The position numbers were made by a program, and so were the translations under genes. The notes under the pieces are model-generated. The model saw only the letters and a list, made by a program, of their open reading frames with translations. It made no database searches and had not been told where the DNA came from. From a bacterium (Candidatus Howlettbacteria) CG_4_10_14_0_8_um_filter_40_9 (GTDB lineage Bacteria; Patescibacteriota; CPR2; UBA1875; GCA-2785325), in NCBI GenBank assembly GCA_002785325.1, contig PFMH01000063.1:5491-26664 (forward strand): a stretch of 21,174 bases of DNA, given 5' to 3'. Position 1 is the stretch's first letter; each line of letters starts with the position of its first letter. Positions 1 through 6,793 of this stretch are shown here, piece after piece.

Positions 1-1178
1 ATAACAATAAAAGGTAAGAACCCAAGCATCATCTTTTTGATATAAATATCTATGTTTCTAAAACCATAGGAGGTTCTCTTAAGCATTTTAATCTTAGTAT
101 GAGTCCCTTCCGTAAACGCATTTGTTGTTTTGTTCTCAAAGTAGTTTAAGATCTCATTCTCTAGTCTCTTTAGTGTTTTAGCAAAAGACTCAAGATAGGT
201 GTTTTTAAGAGCATGAATATCTTCCCTGATCTCTTCCAGCTTCCTTTTTCCTTCTCCTCGGTTCTTACTGCCATAAAATCTAACCAGTTTTTGATATATA
301 TCCCATCTCGCTTTAAGGTCAGGGTATTCTTTAAAAACTTTGCTTAAATATTCTCTTTGTTTCTCGCTGAGTTTCCAATTTGGTTTCCTCATCGTCTGCC
401 TTAAGTTTTCATACTTGTATCTGCCCACATCGGGACAAATGATTCTTCTATCGGCGTCAATCAGATTAGCGGCATAAAAGAGTACATGGAACTTGTCGAT
501 GACAGAGATTGCTCTCGGGAAGAAGCTCTCAACTACTCTTTGCTGTTTAAATCCCATATCAAAACAAAGTTCCGTGACTCTAGATAGTTCTTCCTTTGGT
601 CTTTTCTCCAGATACCGGATTACTTCCTCTTTGTTATAGTAGGGCAAGATAGCCAGCAGTTTATGGTTTTTAAGATCACAAACCGTAATCATCATATGTC
701 TTTTACCGTATGCATGTTCATCAAAACCCAGCCGTAACTCTCCTTTGGGCCAGGGATCATCAAATTTGATATTAAGCAGGCTCTTAGAGAGAAAACTGTA
801 GCTCGTCTGATAGGATTCGCAAACGGTGCTGAAAGAACTTCTAGATAGAGCGTAAATAGCTTCAAAAGCATAGTTGTCCGTAGCTCTTGCTTTGACTTTG
901 ACAAATTCTGCTCTTTCGCTAAAAGGCTTTTTGCAAACATCGCAAGCGAATCTTCTTTTTAGGAACGATACTGTTACGATCTTTCCCTCATACTTAGAGT
1001 GCTTTACTTTTTTATCTCCTCCTTTTGCAAATAGTTTTTTTGATCTATTCTCACATTTAGGACAGACTGCTGTCTTTCTTCTAGGAGTAAGACTGATTAT
1101 TATCTCTTTATCATACTTCTCAATCTTTTTTACTGAATACCCTTTAAAAGTAAAGAAATCTTTTGTAAAGTAGTTCAT
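1..1178 (-). CDS. ISL3-family transposase (partial, C-terminal end cut by window)
   Basis: This is a DDE transposase that catalyses cut-and-paste movement of its own element. The minus strand is open from the ATG at 1178 to the window edge, giving 392 codons; ISL3 transposases are usually about 400-440 residues, so little is missing. An N-terminal zinc-finger region shows CPKC (about residue 39) and CDVC (about 79). The catalytic triad is recognisable: first Asp in LGFDEHAYGKRH, second Asp in the VIDKFHV segment, and Glu in NAFTEGTHTKIKMLKR before YGFRN, the typical ISL3 ending. A strong Shine-Dalgarno AAGGAGG lies six bases before the ATG but is buried in a hairpin. The frame is intact as far as visible, so the element may be active. 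Confidence 0.93.
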   Translation of the reverse strand, partial: MNYFTKDFFTFKGYSVKKIEKYDKEIIISLTPRRKTAVCPKCENRSKKLFAKGGDKKVKHSKYEGKIVTVSFLKRRFACDVCKKPFSERAEFVKVKARATDNYAFEAIYALSRSSFSTVCESYQTSYSFLSKSLLNIKFDDPWPKGELRLGFDEHAYGKRHMMITVCDLKNHKLLAILPYYNKEEVIRYLEKRPKEELSRVTELCFDMGFKQQRVVESFFPRAISVIDKFHVLFYAANLIDADRRIICPDVGRYKYENLRQTMRKPNWKLSEKQREYLSKVFKEYPDLKARWDIYQKLVRFYGSKNRGEGKRKLEEIREDIHALKNTYLESFAKTLKRLENEILNYFENKTTNAFTEGTHTKIKMLKRTSYGFRNIDIYIKKMMLGFLPFIV

Positions 1179-1223
1179 GGTAGGCCTCCTTAAGTTAATT
1201 CACGTTTCCTTAAGAAGCCTACC
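1179..1223 (-). promoter_or_regulatory. Hairpin that buries the transposase ribosome binding site
   Basis: Read on the transcribed (minus) strand, arms 1223-1209 and 1194-1179 pair over 15 base pairs with one G-U wobble and one bulged G, closing a 14-nt loop. The 3' arm contains the whole Shine-Dalgarno AAGGAGG, and the AUG follows directly after the stem. Transcripts carrying both arms should therefore translate transposase poorly. Reducing translation of read-through transcripts is a known strategy in insertion sequences such as IS10 and IS50; its use here is inferred. Confidence 0.65.
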
Positions 1224-1298
1224 ACTTTTTATTTAAAAATTACCAAAAAACTTGTCCTTACAACTTTTTCTCGCTTAGCTACGCGAGGATTTACCACA

Positions 1299-1763
1299 CT
1301 AAAAGTTAGAGAGCCCGAGTTTTCCCAAAGATTCCTCCGAAACTTGCCCGGCTTCTTGAGCGGAGACATTTGTTTTTGAGGCGCTTTCGGCTATTTTGGA
1401 AGCAACATTGCTCGTCTGTTGGGAAGAAGCAGACATTTCTGTCATAAACCTTGATATCTCTTCTATCTTTTCAAATTGGTTTTTAGATCCGGCAACGATC
1501 TCTGTGACAGATTCGGATATAAGCTGTTCGCCGAGCGCTATCTGATAAACGCTTTCTTCGAGACTTTTTATAGTTTTGGCCAGCTCCTTAGCGGTTTTTA
1601 TCATCGGATAAGCGCGTATCCTGGAGATGAGGACTACTCCTGCGAAGAAAAGTACTGAAGCGAAAGCAATGACCAAGTGGCTGTCTCTCGCAAAGTATAG
1701 CGAGGCAAAAAAAGAAGTATATAGAAAAAGATAATATATATTTACCCTAAAATGCACTCTCAT
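1299..1763 (-). pseudogene. Methyl-accepting chemotaxis protein, truncated by the ISL3 element
   Basis: The 154-residue reading frame starts with two hydrophobic segments (about residues 8-25 and 29-46). A Gln/Ser/Glu-rich helical stretch follows, including an EISRFMTEMSASSQQTSNVA segment typical of the start of a chemoreceptor signalling domain. Family members continue for well over 100 further residues through the conserved CheA/CheW-contacting hairpin tip. Here the protein stops after EESLGKL, with five last codons and a TAG that come from the insertion sequence. The rest of the gene is presumably left of the element. There is no clear Shine-Dalgarno; a promoter lies upstream at 1822-1850. 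A short soluble-coil product could still be made but could not signal. Confidence 0.78.
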
Positions 1764-1821
1764 CTTTATATGTTTAATTTTCTAAAAAATCGGGTCTAAC
1801 CTTGATCATAACTATAATCAT

Positions 1822-1850
1822 ATTATATGTCTGCCTCAGTTTTATCACAA
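1822..1850 (-). promoter_or_regulatory. Probable promoter of the chemotaxis protein gene
   Basis: On the minus strand a TTGTGA box (1850-1845) is followed after exactly 17 bases by a perfect TATAAT (1827-1822). It lies about 60 bases upstream of the ATG at 1763. Confidence 0.5.
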
Positions 1851-1924
1851 GGGGTTTATCGGGGTATATTGAAAAAAACTGGCATAAGTTATAAAAATTG
1901 GATAGAATATAAGTAGTGAAATTC

Positions 1925-1952
1925 CTAATATCTAATTACTAATTTCTAATGA
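1925..1952. repeat. 7-nt-period array (CTAATNN units)
   Basis: Four consecutive heptamers: CTAATAT, CTAATTA, CTAATTT and CTAATGA. The sequence after the last unit (AGCTCCAATTG) resembles what follows the arrays at 10604 and 15959, so the array seems to end in a shared tail. It lies upstream of the zinc-ribbon gene. Confidence 0.75.
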
Positions 1953-2005
1953 AGCTCCAATTGTTGAAAATTTCTAGATTTTGGCCATTATGATTTTATT
2001 GGAAG

Positions 2006-2026
2006 TTGTTAATTGTTAATTGGGGA
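2006..2026. repeat. Short 7-nt-period array (TTGTTAA units)
   Basis: Two perfect TTGTTAA units and a degenerate TTGGGGA end just before the Shine-Dalgarno of the zinc-ribbon gene. The in-frame TTG inside this array is not a credible start codon. Confidence 0.5.
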
Positions 2027-2042
2027 TTACCCGGAGGGAAAC

Positions 2043-3185
2043 ATGCAGTGTCCAAATTGCGGACGTGAAGCGATAAATATAAACGGCAGAGAGATCTGTC
2101 TCGACTGCGGTATTGAGATTGCCCGCGGTGTTAACTCTGTAGAAAGCGTAGAAACCGAACCGGTGATTCCTACAGATACTGATGCTGTTACTGTTGGGGC
2201 GCCATTTTCGAGTAATAATGCGGTTCAGGATCAGCCTGACATTCTTTCCGAATCTTCGATTGGCGAGAACATTATTCAAGATCAATCGGATGTAGATACA
2301 CAACTTTTGGAAAACGAAAGTGTCTCTTTGCCGCCAGAAATGACAGACGACGGAATAGGTGCGGATATTCAAAACCATCAAGGTTTAGCTGAAGCGGTAG
2401 CGGAGCAAACAGTGGATCAGTTAGTCTCAGTCACTCCCGAAAGTGATACTGTTACAGATATTTCTCCGAATCAAATGAATGTGCTGAGCGAAGATACTGC
2501 TGATCATCTTGATTTCAAAATGGAACCGACGATCGAAGAAATTGCTAAAAATAATGTTGAAAACAGTGCGCCGATCCAGGAAAGCCAAACGGATTTGCTT
2601 GACCTAAAGGCTGATACCGGTACTAGCGTTACTGATGTGACATATGATGCGGGATCCGACGCTAGCGTGGAACAGATCGTCGCAGATGAAGAAAAAAGCC
2701 CGATTTTTACTGACGCAAGCGGAACCGATATCCCAAACGTTCCCGATATTCCAAAGTCGGACATGCCCATAGCGCCTGAACCCTTAAACGAAGAGATTAA
2801 AGAAAGAAAAAGCTATGTTAATCCTGTTCTAACTGCTGAGAAGGAAACGGCAGTAGATAGTGTGAGTTACTCTTCGGGATTATCAAATCAGGTCGACTCG
2901 ATAAATATAGGTGCTCTTGGCAGTGTCCCACAATCGTCCGCTGGGATGGATGTATTACCGGGAAATTTTAAAGGCAGCTCTAACGTTTCTGAGGATTACG
3001 GTTACAATGCTGACATTATGCCGGCGAAAGGGGTATCGCGCGGAACATACCGGAAGATAGCGATTATGTTGATCATAATTATCAACATAGTTGTTTTGTC
3101 CGTGATCGGGATTGTTATAAAAAATAAATATTTCAGCAGTACCGCTGATACTACGCAAGTAGAGCTGTCAGTGACGATTGAGTAA
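2043..3185 (+). CDS. Zinc-ribbon protein with long acidic linker and C-terminal membrane anchor
   Basis: The function is unknown. The 380-residue protein opens with a rubredoxin-like zinc ribbon (C3, C6, C19, C22 in CPNC and CLDC). About 310 residues of acidic, Ser/Thr/Asp/Glu/Val-rich and probably disordered sequence follow, then one hydrophobic segment (about 339-359) and a short 21-residue tail. This tail-anchored layout suggests a cytoplasmic zinc ribbon tethered to the membrane by a flexible linker. The ATG at 2043 is chosen because GGAGG lies six bases upstream; the upstream in-frame TTG at 2013 has no such site and would add residues before the zinc ribbon. Enolase starts five bases after the stop, so the two are probably co-transcribed. 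Confidence 0.85.
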   Translation: MQCPNCGREAININGREICLDCGIEIARGVNSVESVETEPVIPTDTDAVTVGAPFSSNNAVQDQPDILSESSIGENIIQDQSDVDTQLLENESVSLPPEMTDDGIGADIQNHQGLAEAVAEQTVDQLVSVTPESDTVTDISPNQMNVLSEDTADHLDFKMEPTIEEIAKNNVENSAPIQESQTDLLDLKADTGTSVTDVTYDAGSDASVEQIVADEEKSPIFTDASGTDIPNVPDIPKSDMPIAPEPLNEEIKERKSYVNPVLTAEKETAVDSVSYSSGLSNQVDSINIGALGSVPQSSAGMDVLPGNFKGSSNVSEDYGYNADIMPAKGVSRGTYRKIAIMLIIIINIVVLSVIGIVIKNKYFSSTADTTQVELSVTIE

Positions 3186-3190
3186 TAATT

Positions 3191-4534
3191 ATGAAGATAA
3201 AAATTATACATGCAAGGGAGATTCTGGACTCAAGAGGGATACCTACTATAGAGACATCTGTTTTTTTGGAGGATGGCAGCTTTGGCGTAGCTTCCGTTCC
3301 TTCAGGCGCTTCGACCGGCGAGCATGAAGCTTGGGAGTTTCGAGACGGTGACATTGAGCGATTCCACGGCAAAGGAGTTTTAAAAGCGGTGCATAATGTT
3401 GAAACGAAAATAGCCGAAGCATTGGTCGGGACTGATGCTACCAACCAGAAGCTTATCGATCAGAAGATGCTCGATCTTGATGGGACGGAGAACAAGAAGA
3501 GTCTCGGAGCAAATGCGATACTCTCTGTTTCACTGGCTACGGCGAAAGCAGCAGCGAATTCGTTAAAACTTCCTTTGTATAAATATTTGCATGAACTATA
3601 TTCGTTGGACGGCCATTGGCAAGAAGGTTTAGGAGTTGAAGAAGAACAGTTTCAGATGCCGCGTATCATGTCGGTCGTTATCGAGGCGGGTAAGCATTCG
3701 GCCTCAAATATCGAGGTTCAGGAGTTTATGATCGTTCCTGAAGCGGAAAGATATTGTGATGCCTTAGAAGAGACGGCGGACATATATCACGAGCTCGCCG
3801 AAGTCCTTTCGGGAGAAAAAAAGAGTATAAATGTCGGGCTCGAGGGAGCTTATGGGCCGGAAGTCAGTTCAAATCACGAACCGATCGAGTACATCTTGGA
3901 GGCGATAAATAAATTAAAAATTAAAAATGAAAAATTTCAACCCAAGGCTGATCCGCCTAGGGCGGAAAAAATTAAGGAAGTGGGTATCGCTCTCGACGTG
4001 GCCGCATCCGAATTTTTCCAAAACGGAGACGGCGGGAGATATTCGCTAAATTCCGAAGGCGTAGGTCTTTCGACAAACCAGATGATCGGGCTTCTTTCCG
4101 AATGGGTTGAGAAATATCCGATGGTTTCTATCGAAGACGGTCTCTCGGAGGACGACTTTGCCGGTTGGAAAGAGCTGACCGCAAGGCTTGGGAAAAAAAT
4201 ACTGATAGTTGGCGATGATATCACCGTGACGAATTCGGTAAGACTTAAGGAATGTATCGAAAAGCAAGCCGCTAACGCTCTCATCATAAAACCGAACCAG
4301 ATAGGAACGCTCATGGAAACTTTTAAAACCATCCATCTCGCAAAAGAAAACGGCTACAAAACGATTATCTCCCATCGATCCGGAGAAACAAATGAAACCT
4401 TTATCGCCGATCTTTCTGTCGCCGTTTCATCAGACTTTATAAAAACAGGAGCGCCATCGCGAGGGGAAAGACTGGCAAAGTACAACCGGCTACTGGAAAT
4501 TGAGCAAGAAATTACAAAGGACAGTCCTTTGTAA
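3191..4534 (+). CDS. eno: Enolase (phosphopyruvate hydratase)
   Basis: It converts 2-phosphoglycerate to phosphoenolpyruvate in lower glycolysis. At 447 residues it is slightly longer than usual (about 430). Hallmarks include AREILDSRG (8-16), SGASTGEHEA (38-47), H169, E178, E218, Mg ligands D269, E315 and D342, K367 in IIKPNQIGT, H395 in SHRSGET, and K418 in IKTGAPSRGER, so the catalytic set is complete. Loops are divergent: the usual NGG and DEGG motifs read EAG and LEGA. Residues about 241-263 are an in-frame low-complexity insertion made of 7-nt units plus a small palindrome. The last 14 codons differ from a leftover enolase end at 5920-5970, which suggests the C-terminus was replaced by the AbiE cassette. 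No Shine-Dalgarno is visible; it is probably coupled to the upstream gene. Confidence 0.95.
   Translation: MKIKIIHAREILDSRGIPTIETSVFLEDGSFGVASVPSGASTGEHEAWEFRDGDIERFHGKGVLKAVHNVETKIAEALVGTDATNQKLIDQKMLDLDGTENKKSLGANAILSVSLATAKAAANSLKLPLYKYLHELYSLDGHWQEGLGVEEEQFQMPRIMSVVIEAGKHSASNIEVQEFMIVPEAERYCDALEETADIYHELAEVLSGEKKSINVGLEGAYGPEVSSNHEPIEYILEAINKLKIKNEKFQPKADPPRAEKIKEVGIALDVAASEFFQNGDGGRYSLNSEGVGLSTNQMIGLLSEWVEKYPMVSIEDGLSEDDFAGWKELTARLGKKILIVGDDITVTNSVRLKECIEKQAANALIIKPNQIGTLMETFKTIHLAKENGYKTIISHRSGETNETFIADLSVAVSSDFIKTGAPSRGERLAKYNRLLEIEQEITKDSPL
3904..3966 (+). repeat. In-frame repeat insertion inside eno (7-nt array plus small palindrome)
   Basis: Units GATAAAT, AAATTAA, AAATTAA, AAATGAA and AAATTTC occupy 3904-3938. 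At 3952-3966 a palindrome follows with arms TCCGCC and GGCGGA around TAG. The same AAATTAA unit forms the intergenic array at 10744. The translated stretch (KLKIKNEKFQPKADPPR) has no counterpart in usual enolases, where EAI is followed within about 15 residues by ALDVAASEF. Confidence 0.65.
4512..4534 (+). repeat. Perfect 10-bp inverted repeat at the eno stop codon
   Basis: Arms TTACAAAGGA (4512-4521) and TCCTTTGTAA (4525-4534) flank CAG. The palindrome encodes the last enolase residues (TKDSPL and stop), which are absent from the alternative enolase end at 5970. It could be a terminator stem, but no T-run follows, so a palindromic insertion or a recombination-related site is also possible. 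Confidence 0.6.
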
Positions 4535-4568
4535 AGTGTAAGGTGTTTTGGATAGATCTCTTTCATCA

Positions 4569-4595
4569 TTGACATCATGAATCATACAATATAAA
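4569..4595 (+). promoter_or_regulatory. Possible promoter of the AbiE pair
   Basis: A perfect TTGACA (4569-4574) is followed after 15 bases by TATAAA (4590-4595). The spacing is short, but both boxes are good and the antitoxin ATG is 37 bases further on. Confidence 0.45.
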
Positions 4596-4601
4596 CTAAA
4601 A

Positions 4602-4622
4602 GTAAGGTTAAAACTAACTTAC
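4602..4622 (+). promoter_or_regulatory. Candidate AbiEi operator (inverted repeat)
   Basis: Arms GTAAG (4602-4606) and CTTAC (4618-4622) lie just after the proposed -10 box and before the antitoxin gene; the inner bases extend the symmetry imperfectly. AbiEi antitoxins are known to repress their own operon by binding inverted repeats near the promoter, so the position is suggestive. Confidence 0.35.
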
Positions 4623-4632
4623 GGTTCATACT

Positions 4633-5217
4633 ATGGAAAAGGGTGATTTTCTCACTATTATATTAAGATCAAATAAAACCATCTTTTCTTATAAAGACAT
4701 CCTTTTGTTTTGGGGCGAACCTGACAGTAATGCCACAAGAGTTCGTCTCAGCTATTATGTAAAAAAAGGACAGCTTATAAGCGTTACCAGGGGGCTTTAT
4801 GCTAAAGATAAAAAATACGACAAGAACGAACTTGCGTCAAGGATATATACTCCCTCATACGTCAGTTTTGAGACAGTTTTGGGACAAGCAGGAGTAACCT
4901 TCCAGCATTACGGCCAAATATTTGTCGCTTCGTATCTTAGCAGGGGGAAAAAAATAGATGGGCAGTCCTATATTTTTAGGAAGATTAAGGACATTATCCT
5001 AGCAAACAGTGAGGGCGTAGAAAACAAAGAAGGGAAAGCGATAGCGTCGAAAGAGAGGGCATTTTTGGATATTCTCTATTTGAATAAAGATTATCATTTT
5101 GATAATTTGTCGGCACTTGACTGGGAGAGGGTATTTGCCATTTTGCCGATATATGAGAATAAAAGAATGAATAAGAAAGTACAGTCAATATACAAAGAAT
5201 TTAAAAATAAAATATAG
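4633..5217 (+). CDS. AbiEi-like antitoxin / transcriptional regulator
   Basis: This is the antitoxin of an AbiE-type (type IV) toxin-antitoxin system: it represses the operon and counteracts the toxin without needing direct binding. The 194-residue protein begins with a winged-helix region (about residues 10-60) including ATRVRLSYYVKKGQLISVTRG and the GLYA turn typical of this family. YVSFETVLGQAGV and a C-terminal domain with SKERAFLDILYL follow; this ERAFLD segment is characteristic of AbiEi-like proteins. Its stop is four bases before the toxin start, the usual antitoxin-first order. The neighbour identity makes the call firmer than the sequence alone. It is part of the cassette inserted at the end of eno. 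Confidence 0.82.
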   Translation: MEKGDFLTIILRSNKTIFSYKDILLFWGEPDSNATRVRLSYYVKKGQLISVTRGLYAKDKKYDKNELASRIYTPSYVSFETVLGQAGVTFQHYGQIFVASYLSRGKKIDGQSYIFRKIKDIILANSEGVENKEGKAIASKERAFLDILYLNKDYHFDNLSALDWERVFAILPIYENKRMNKKVQSIYKEFKNKI

Positions 5218-5221
5218 ATAT

Positions 5222-5917
5222 ATGGTATTAAATACCTCTCTTCATAAGAATATTCTTCTCCAGATATTGAAAGACATATACTCAGAAATGAGCATTGCAT
5301 CGTTTTTGGGATTTAAGGGCGGGACAGCGGCTTATATGTTTTATGACCTCGGACGCTTTTCAGTGGATCTTGATTTTGATCTTCTTGATGAAAAAAAGGA
5401 AGATGAGGTCTTTTTGAAAGTCGAAGAAATAATAAAAAAATATGGTCAGGTCAAGGAGTCCAGGAAAAAAAGAAACAATTTATTCTTTTTGCTTTCTTAC
5501 GAAGAAAAAAATCAGAAAATAAAGATAGAGATTCAACGGCGCCAATTTGGGTCCAAGTATGAACCAAAAAACTATATGGGCATACCGATGTTGGTTATGG
5601 CAAAGGACGATATGTTTGCTCACAAGCTGATGGCGATGTATGAAAGGATTGGGAAAACAAATCGCGATATTTTTGATGTTTGGTTCTTTCTTAAAAACAA
5701 TTGGCCGATAAATAAAGAGATAGTTGAGGAAAGGTCTGGGATGAGTTTTCCCGCATTACTTCAAAAGTGTATAGTTTCTTTAGGAAAATTAAGCAGCCGC
5801 AAAATACTTGATGGGATGGGAGAACTTTTGTCTGACAGCCAGAATGATTGGGCAAAAGCTAAATTGATAGAGGATACTATCTTTTTATTAAAACTAATGA
5901 AAGAAGATAAATTGTAG
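5222..5917 (+). CDS. AbiEii/AbiGii-family nucleotidyltransferase toxin
   Basis: This is the toxin partner of the preceding gene. AbiEii proteins are nucleotidyltransferase-fold enzymes; related toxins add nucleotides to tRNA and stop growth, and the phage-defence form causes abortive infection. The 231 residues show the family core: GG-T at 33-35, then R45, S47 and the catalytic pair D49/D51 in GRFSVDLDFDLL, a further acidic position in KIEIQ (about 103), AKDDMFAHK with K135, and RDIFDVWFFL (148-157). All expected catalytic residues are present, so it is probably active. Its stop codon is followed after two bases by the leftover enolase end. Whether it defends against phage or stabilises the cassette cannot be told from sequence. 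Confidence 0.88.
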   Translation: MVLNTSLHKNILLQILKDIYSEMSIASFLGFKGGTAAYMFYDLGRFSVDLDFDLLDEKKEDEVFLKVEEIIKKYGQVKESRKKRNNLFFLLSYEEKNQKIKIEIQRRQFGSKYEPKNYMGIPMLVMAKDDMFAHKLMAMYERIGKTNRDIFDVWFFLKNNWPINKEIVEERSGMSFPALLQKCIVSLGKLSSRKILDGMGELLSDSQNDWAKAKLIEDTIFLLKLMKEDKL

Positions 5918-5919
5918 AA

Positions 5920-5970
5920 GAAAGACTGACAAAGTACAACCGTTTGCTTGAGATAGGAGGGGAGATATAA
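5920..5970 (+). pseudogene. eno: Remnant of the original enolase 3' end
   Basis: Sixteen codons plus TAA (5968-5970) translate as ERLTKYNRLLEIGGEI, matching the enolase C-terminus ERLAKYNRLLEIEQEI. There is no start and the toxin stop lies immediately upstream, so it is not a gene. The first 23 bases are nearly identical to 4466-4488. After that the match holds only at the protein level, with different synonymous codons. It marks the right junction of the AbiE cassette. Confidence 0.85.
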
Positions 5971-5994
5971 TTTGAATATAAAGGAGGAATTATC

Positions 5995-6666
5995 ATGAAC
6001 CCAGAACTACAATCCGAGATAAGCAGATATATGAAGTCAGGGGAGTACGGAAACGTATACAGTATTATTGAACAGGGAGTCGACGAAAAAGTTATTGAAG
6101 AGCTTAAAAAGAAGCACGATCCGCATTTTGATGAGGCTATTCGACAAACTTTAAGCATGACCTCTGAAGCTACACCGATTTATCAAGGAAATGCTACTGC
6201 TGTTTTGGTGGATATGGATGGGGGCATCAAGGCATTTTTTTCAAACAACCAAGATTCACCAGACCATGCTACTTTTGTGAAGGCAGCTATCGAAAAAGCG
6301 ACAGCTCGCGTGTTGCTAGAGAAGAAACATAAAAAAGGCGGGCTATCGCGTCATCAAGAGCTGCTTTTAAAGCAGGGATTTTTACGCCATGAAGGGGCCT
6401 CTATCAAACCAGTGAAAATTGATGGAGAAAATTATTTCATAGGGGTAAGCGGTGCCTCGGTCGACGATTCTTTTAATCGCAAGGCTTTGAGGAATGATGA
6501 ATTATTCGGAGCCACCGGAGAGGATCCGGAGTGGCGAGCTGCTGGATATTGGGACAGATTCTGTGCAAATAGAATTATGGCTTTTATGACGAGGGATAAT
6601 GTGCGGAAAGATATAGGGGCGATGAAGATCCCTCATCTCCATGCTGAAGATGATTTTTTTGACTGA
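5995..6666 (+). CDS. Conserved-looking protein of unknown function
   Basis: I do not recognise this 223-residue protein with confidence. It is soluble, with no signal peptide or membrane segment. The stretch ATAVLVDMDGGIKAFFSNNQDSP, then HATFVKAAIEKATARV and later YFIGVSGASVDDSFNRKAL, loosely recalls the GlcG/HbpS fold (a substrate- or haem-binding domain with a KA..KA helix and a GVSGA strand), but this is weak. The C-terminus is rich in His and acidic residues (HLHAEDDFFD). The start is well supported by AAGGAGG seven bases before the ATG. It follows the enolase remnant, so before the AbiE insertion it probably lay directly downstream of eno. Confidence 0.75.
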   Translation: MNPELQSEISRYMKSGEYGNVYSIIEQGVDEKVIEELKKKHDPHFDEAIRQTLSMTSEATPIYQGNATAVLVDMDGGIKAFFSNNQDSPDHATFVKAAIEKATARVLLEKKHKKGGLSRHQELLLKQGFLRHEGASIKPVKIDGENYFIGVSGASVDDSFNRKALRNDELFGATGEDPEWRAAGYWDRFCANRIMAFMTRDNVRKDIGAMKIPHLHAEDDFFD

Positions 6667-6793
6667 TGCACCAATCATATGTTTGGTGTGCTGTGGTTAT
6701 AATCATATCTCAATAGAAAAATAAATATTTGTATTTAATGCCATTTTAATGAAGCTTTTTTATGTTAAGATATAAGCAAGCGAAAAACTTTAA

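Larger units (their letters stand above)
1..1316 (-). mobile_element. ISL3-family insertion sequence, right part (left end outside window)
   Basis: The element holds an ISL3-type transposase gene reading leftward and runs off the window at base 1. Its right end is placed near 1314-1316 because the minus strand there begins GGGCTCTCTAAC followed by a GTGTGG tract, which resembles ISL3 terminal inverted repeats, and because the neighbouring chemotaxis gene loses its family sequence at that point. The second terminal repeat and the target duplication (usually 8 bp in ISL3) lie outside the window, so the exact end is inferred. Confidence 0.8.
4466..5942 (+). mobile_element. Putative AbiE cassette integrated at the 3' end of eno
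   Basis: Two direct copies of a 23-bp eno segment, 4466-4488 and 5920-5942, differ at one base. Each reads GAAAGACTG, one variable base, then CAAAGTACAACCG. Right of the first copy, eno continues with an unusual C-terminus; right of the second copy, an alternative enolase end (NRLLEIGGEI, stop) continues. Left of the second copy is toxin sequence. Sharp loss of identity outside each copy fits site-specific or homologous integration of a 1454-bp unit made of a replacement eno end plus the toxin-antitoxin pair. No integrase gene is inside. Gene duplication followed by decay is the main alternative. Confidence 0.6.

Noticed and set aside
2013..2042. Upstream TTG start for the zinc-ribbon protein
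   Set aside because: It lies in a TTGTTAA repeat without a ribosome site, whereas ATG 2043 has GGAGG at ideal distance and begins right at the zinc ribbon.
4466..5942. Standard integrative element with its own recombinase
   Set aside because: Only the two AbiE genes fit between the repeats; no integrase, transposase or resolvase is encoded there.
6668..6688. Terminator after the unassigned gene
   Set aside because: CACCAA/TTGGTG gives only a six-base stem and there is no T-run.
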